Positions 5,961 through 6,722 of a stretch of 6,722 nt of DNA are shown here, piece after piece (positions within the stretch are counted from its first letter, which is position 1; each line of letters starts with the position of its first letter). A program made the position numbers and the translations under genes. This DNA is from an uncultured Maribacter sp. (GTDB lineage: Bacteria > Bacteroidota > Bacteroidia > Flavobacteriales > Flavobacteriaceae). The stretch lies in NCBI GenBank assembly GCA_905479535.1, contig CAJQMW010000020.1, positions 1 to 6,722 on the forward strand, read 5' to 3'. The notes under the pieces were generated by a model. That model saw only the letters and a list, made by a program, of their open reading frames with translations. It searched no databases and was not told the origin of the DNA.

Positions 5961-6338
5961 ATGGAAATAGAAGGAAAAGTAAAACTGATCGGGGAAACAA
6001 AAACCTTTGGGAACAACGGGTTCAGAAAAAGAGAATTGGTGGTTACGACAGATGAGCAGTACCCACAGCATATTCTAGTAGAATTTGTACAGGACAAGTG
6101 TGATTTGTTGAATAACTACAACGTTGGACAAGATGTAAAGGTGAGTATTAACCTAAGGGGAAGGGAATGGACAAACCCTCAAGGTGAGGTAAAATATTTT
6201 AATTCCGTTCAAGGATGGCGGATAGAAAGTCTACAGCAAAACGCACCAACGGAAGGAATGCCTCCCGTACCGCCAATGGAGGCTTTTGAGCCTGCCGATA
6301 ATCTTAACGAAGAAGATCACGACGACCTTCCTTTTTAG
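5961..6338 (+). CDS. DUF3127 protein, SSB-like (probable OB fold plus SSB-type C-terminal tip)
   Basis: This 125-residue protein matches DUF3127, a Bacteroidota family without an assigned function. Residues 1-90 are the conserved domain: MEIEGKVKLIGETKTFGNNG, then FRKRELVVTTDEQYP, then VKVSINLRGREWTNPQGEVK and YFNSVQGWRIE. The alternating beta pattern and the VSINLRGREWTNPQGE..YFNSV strand pair read like the OB fold of single-stranded-DNA-binding proteins. Residues 91-114 are a Pro-rich linker. The C-terminus is EEDHDDLPF, very like the acidic DDDIPF/DDLPF tip by which SSB recruits repair and replication partners. A role in ssDNA metabolism is therefore my inference, not established. The start is the ATG at 5961; an in-frame TTG at 5940 would add seven residues but lies at the likely transcription start. 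The gene is divergent from the sensor kinase and appears monocistronic. Confidence 0.9.
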   Translation: MEIEGKVKLIGETKTFGNNGFRKRELVVTTDEQYPQHILVEFVQDKCDLLNNYNVGQDVKVSINLRGREWTNPQGEVKYFNSVQGWRIESLQQNAPTEGMPPVPPMEAFEPADNLNEEDHDDLPF

Positions 6339-6360
6339 AAAACGTTATCCAGATGGGTAC

Positions 6361-6396
6361 GCTTAGGTTGTATAGACCGCTAAAGCGCACCTAAAA
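6361..6396 (+). other. Possible structured 3' UTR element after the DUF3127 gene
   Basis: TTAGGT (6363-6368) can pair with ACCTAA (6389-6394), and inside it CGC (6378-6380) pairs with GCG (6385-6387) around TAAA. The element lies between the DUF3127 stop and the terminator, so it would be part of that mRNA's 3' UTR. The pairing is short and could be chance. It does not read as a tRNA. Confidence 0.25.
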
Positions 6397-6406
6397 CCAT
6401 ATGAGG

Positions 6407-6443
6407 ACTTGTTTGACCAAAAAAGTTAAACAAGTTTTTTGGT
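6407..6443 (+). terminator. Intrinsic terminator with two overlapping stems, between the DUF3127 gene and aat
   Basis: ACTTGTTTGA (6407-6416) pairs with TTAAACAAGT (6426-6435), 10 bp with one G-U, followed by a U-run to 6440: a conventional Rho-independent terminator for the DUF3127 transcript. A second perfect 9-bp inverted repeat overlaps it: ACCAAAAAA (6416-6424) with TTTTTTGGT (6435-6443). The two stems interleave and cannot both form fully. The second consumes the U-run, so it could act as an anti-terminator or as a terminator on the opposite strand. Confidence 0.75.
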
Positions 6444-6476
6444 TTTTGGATGTATTAGTAAATTGAAAGAAAAAAA

Positions 6477-6722
6477 TTGAAAGGAAGAAAGCAACAAAAC
6501 ACTATTTTTTTCCTTACTGATCGGTTGGAGTTTCCACCTTTGGATAGTGCAAATTCCGAAGGACTTTTGGCCGTTGGGGGAGATTTGCGTTCAGAGCGTC
6601 TACTGTTAGCGTACCAAAACGGTATTTTCCCGTGGTTCAATGATGATTCCCTTATAATGTGGTGGAGTCCCGACCCCCGGATGGTACTATTTCCAAATAA
6701 GATCAAGATTTCCAAAAGTATG
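6477..6722 (+). CDS. aat: Leucyl/phenylalanyl-tRNA--protein transferase (partial, 3' end outside window)
   Basis: This is the N-terminal part of Aat, which transfers Leu or Phe from aminoacyl-tRNA to the N-terminal Lys/Arg of proteins, marking them for ClpS/ClpAP-type degradation in the cytoplasm. The recognisable family blocks are FPPLDSANSEGLLAVGGDL, RLLLAYQNGIFPWF and WWSPDPRMVLFP. The frame runs open to the right edge, 82 codons from the start given here. The start is uncertain: between the in-frame stop at 6459-6461 and the first conserved block there is no ATG. TTG at 6477 is my choice. ATT at 6504 aligns with where relatives usually begin ((M)FFLTDRLEFPP), and it would need an unusual start codon. 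A weak TAAATTG at 6459-6465 with TTTG at 6438-6441 may be the promoter. Confidence 0.9.
   Translation, partial: MKGRKQQNTIFFLTDRLEFPPLDSANSEGLLAVGGDLRSERLLLAYQNGIFPWFNDDSLIMWWSPDPRMVLFPNKIKISKSM

Noticed and set aside
5849..6097. Minus-strand open frame opposite the DUF3127 5' end
   Set aside because: Antisense to the conserved DUF3127 domain and crossing its promoter.
6355..6400. tRNA-like or small RNA gene between DUF3127 and the terminator
   Set aside because: No cloverleaf, T-loop or CCA end; only short nested stems, so kept as a low-confidence 3' UTR element.
6455..6715. 86-codon minus-strand open frame at the right edge
   Set aside because: Antisense to clear Aat family motifs on the plus strand.
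1..6722. Mobile element, CRISPR array or defence system
   Set aside because: No transposase, integrase, repeat-spacer pattern, terminal inverted repeats or defence-type genes are visible; the region reads as ordinary core chromosome.

Overview
The window looks like a piece of a Flavobacteriia (Bacteroidota) chromosome. Three points support this. Perfect TAnnTTTG promoter -7 boxes sit upstream of three transcription units. Start codons are preceded by A-rich sequence rather than strong Shine-Dalgarno sites. The gene content is also typical of the group: a TonB-dependent receptor ending in Phe, a DUF3127 protein, a GreA-HIT pair and a Rieske-like lipoprotein. The genus cannot be fixed by eye.

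Layout. Positions 1-157 hold no gene I can support. A promoter box (158-165) leads into a well-conserved TPP riboswitch (about 171-283). Its leader ends in a hairpin that takes in the start codon of a 724-residue TonB-dependent outer-membrane receptor (382-2556), most likely a thiamin/thiamin-phosphate importer. A 76-residue membrane protein with a PLDc_N-like double-spanning fold follows (2618-2848). Convergent to it is a lipoprotein with a degenerate Rieske centre (2879-3316, minus). Divergent from that gene is greA (3450-3926), with its own -7 box and a 9-bp stem in the leader, followed 19 nt later by a HIT-family hydrolase (3946-4338). The HIT gene overlaps tail to tail by 14 nt with a minus-strand pair: a zinc-ribbon single-pass membrane protein (4325-4681) and, 2 nt upstream of it, an orphan sensor histidine kinase (4684-5832). 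Divergent from the kinase is a DUF3127 gene (5961-6338), followed by a terminator with two competing stems (6407-6443). The 5' end of aat (about 6477 onward) runs off the right edge.

How the genes relate. The left part is a thiamin-responsive uptake unit; the usual inner-membrane partner (PnuT) and thiamin kinase genes are not in view. The middle is housekeeping: transcript-cleavage factor GreA with a nucleotide hydrolase. The kinase/zinc-ribbon pair is a small signalling operon with no response regulator nearby.

The most interesting observation is that the DUF3127 protein ends in an acidic tail, EEDHDDLPF, closely resembling the C-terminal tip of bacterial SSB. It follows a Pro-rich linker and an N-terminal domain that reads like an OB fold, which suggests an undescribed SSB-like protein. 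Other points of note are the riboswitch hairpin over the start codon, the Rieske domain lacking a canonical ligand, and the absence of any usable ATG start for aat.
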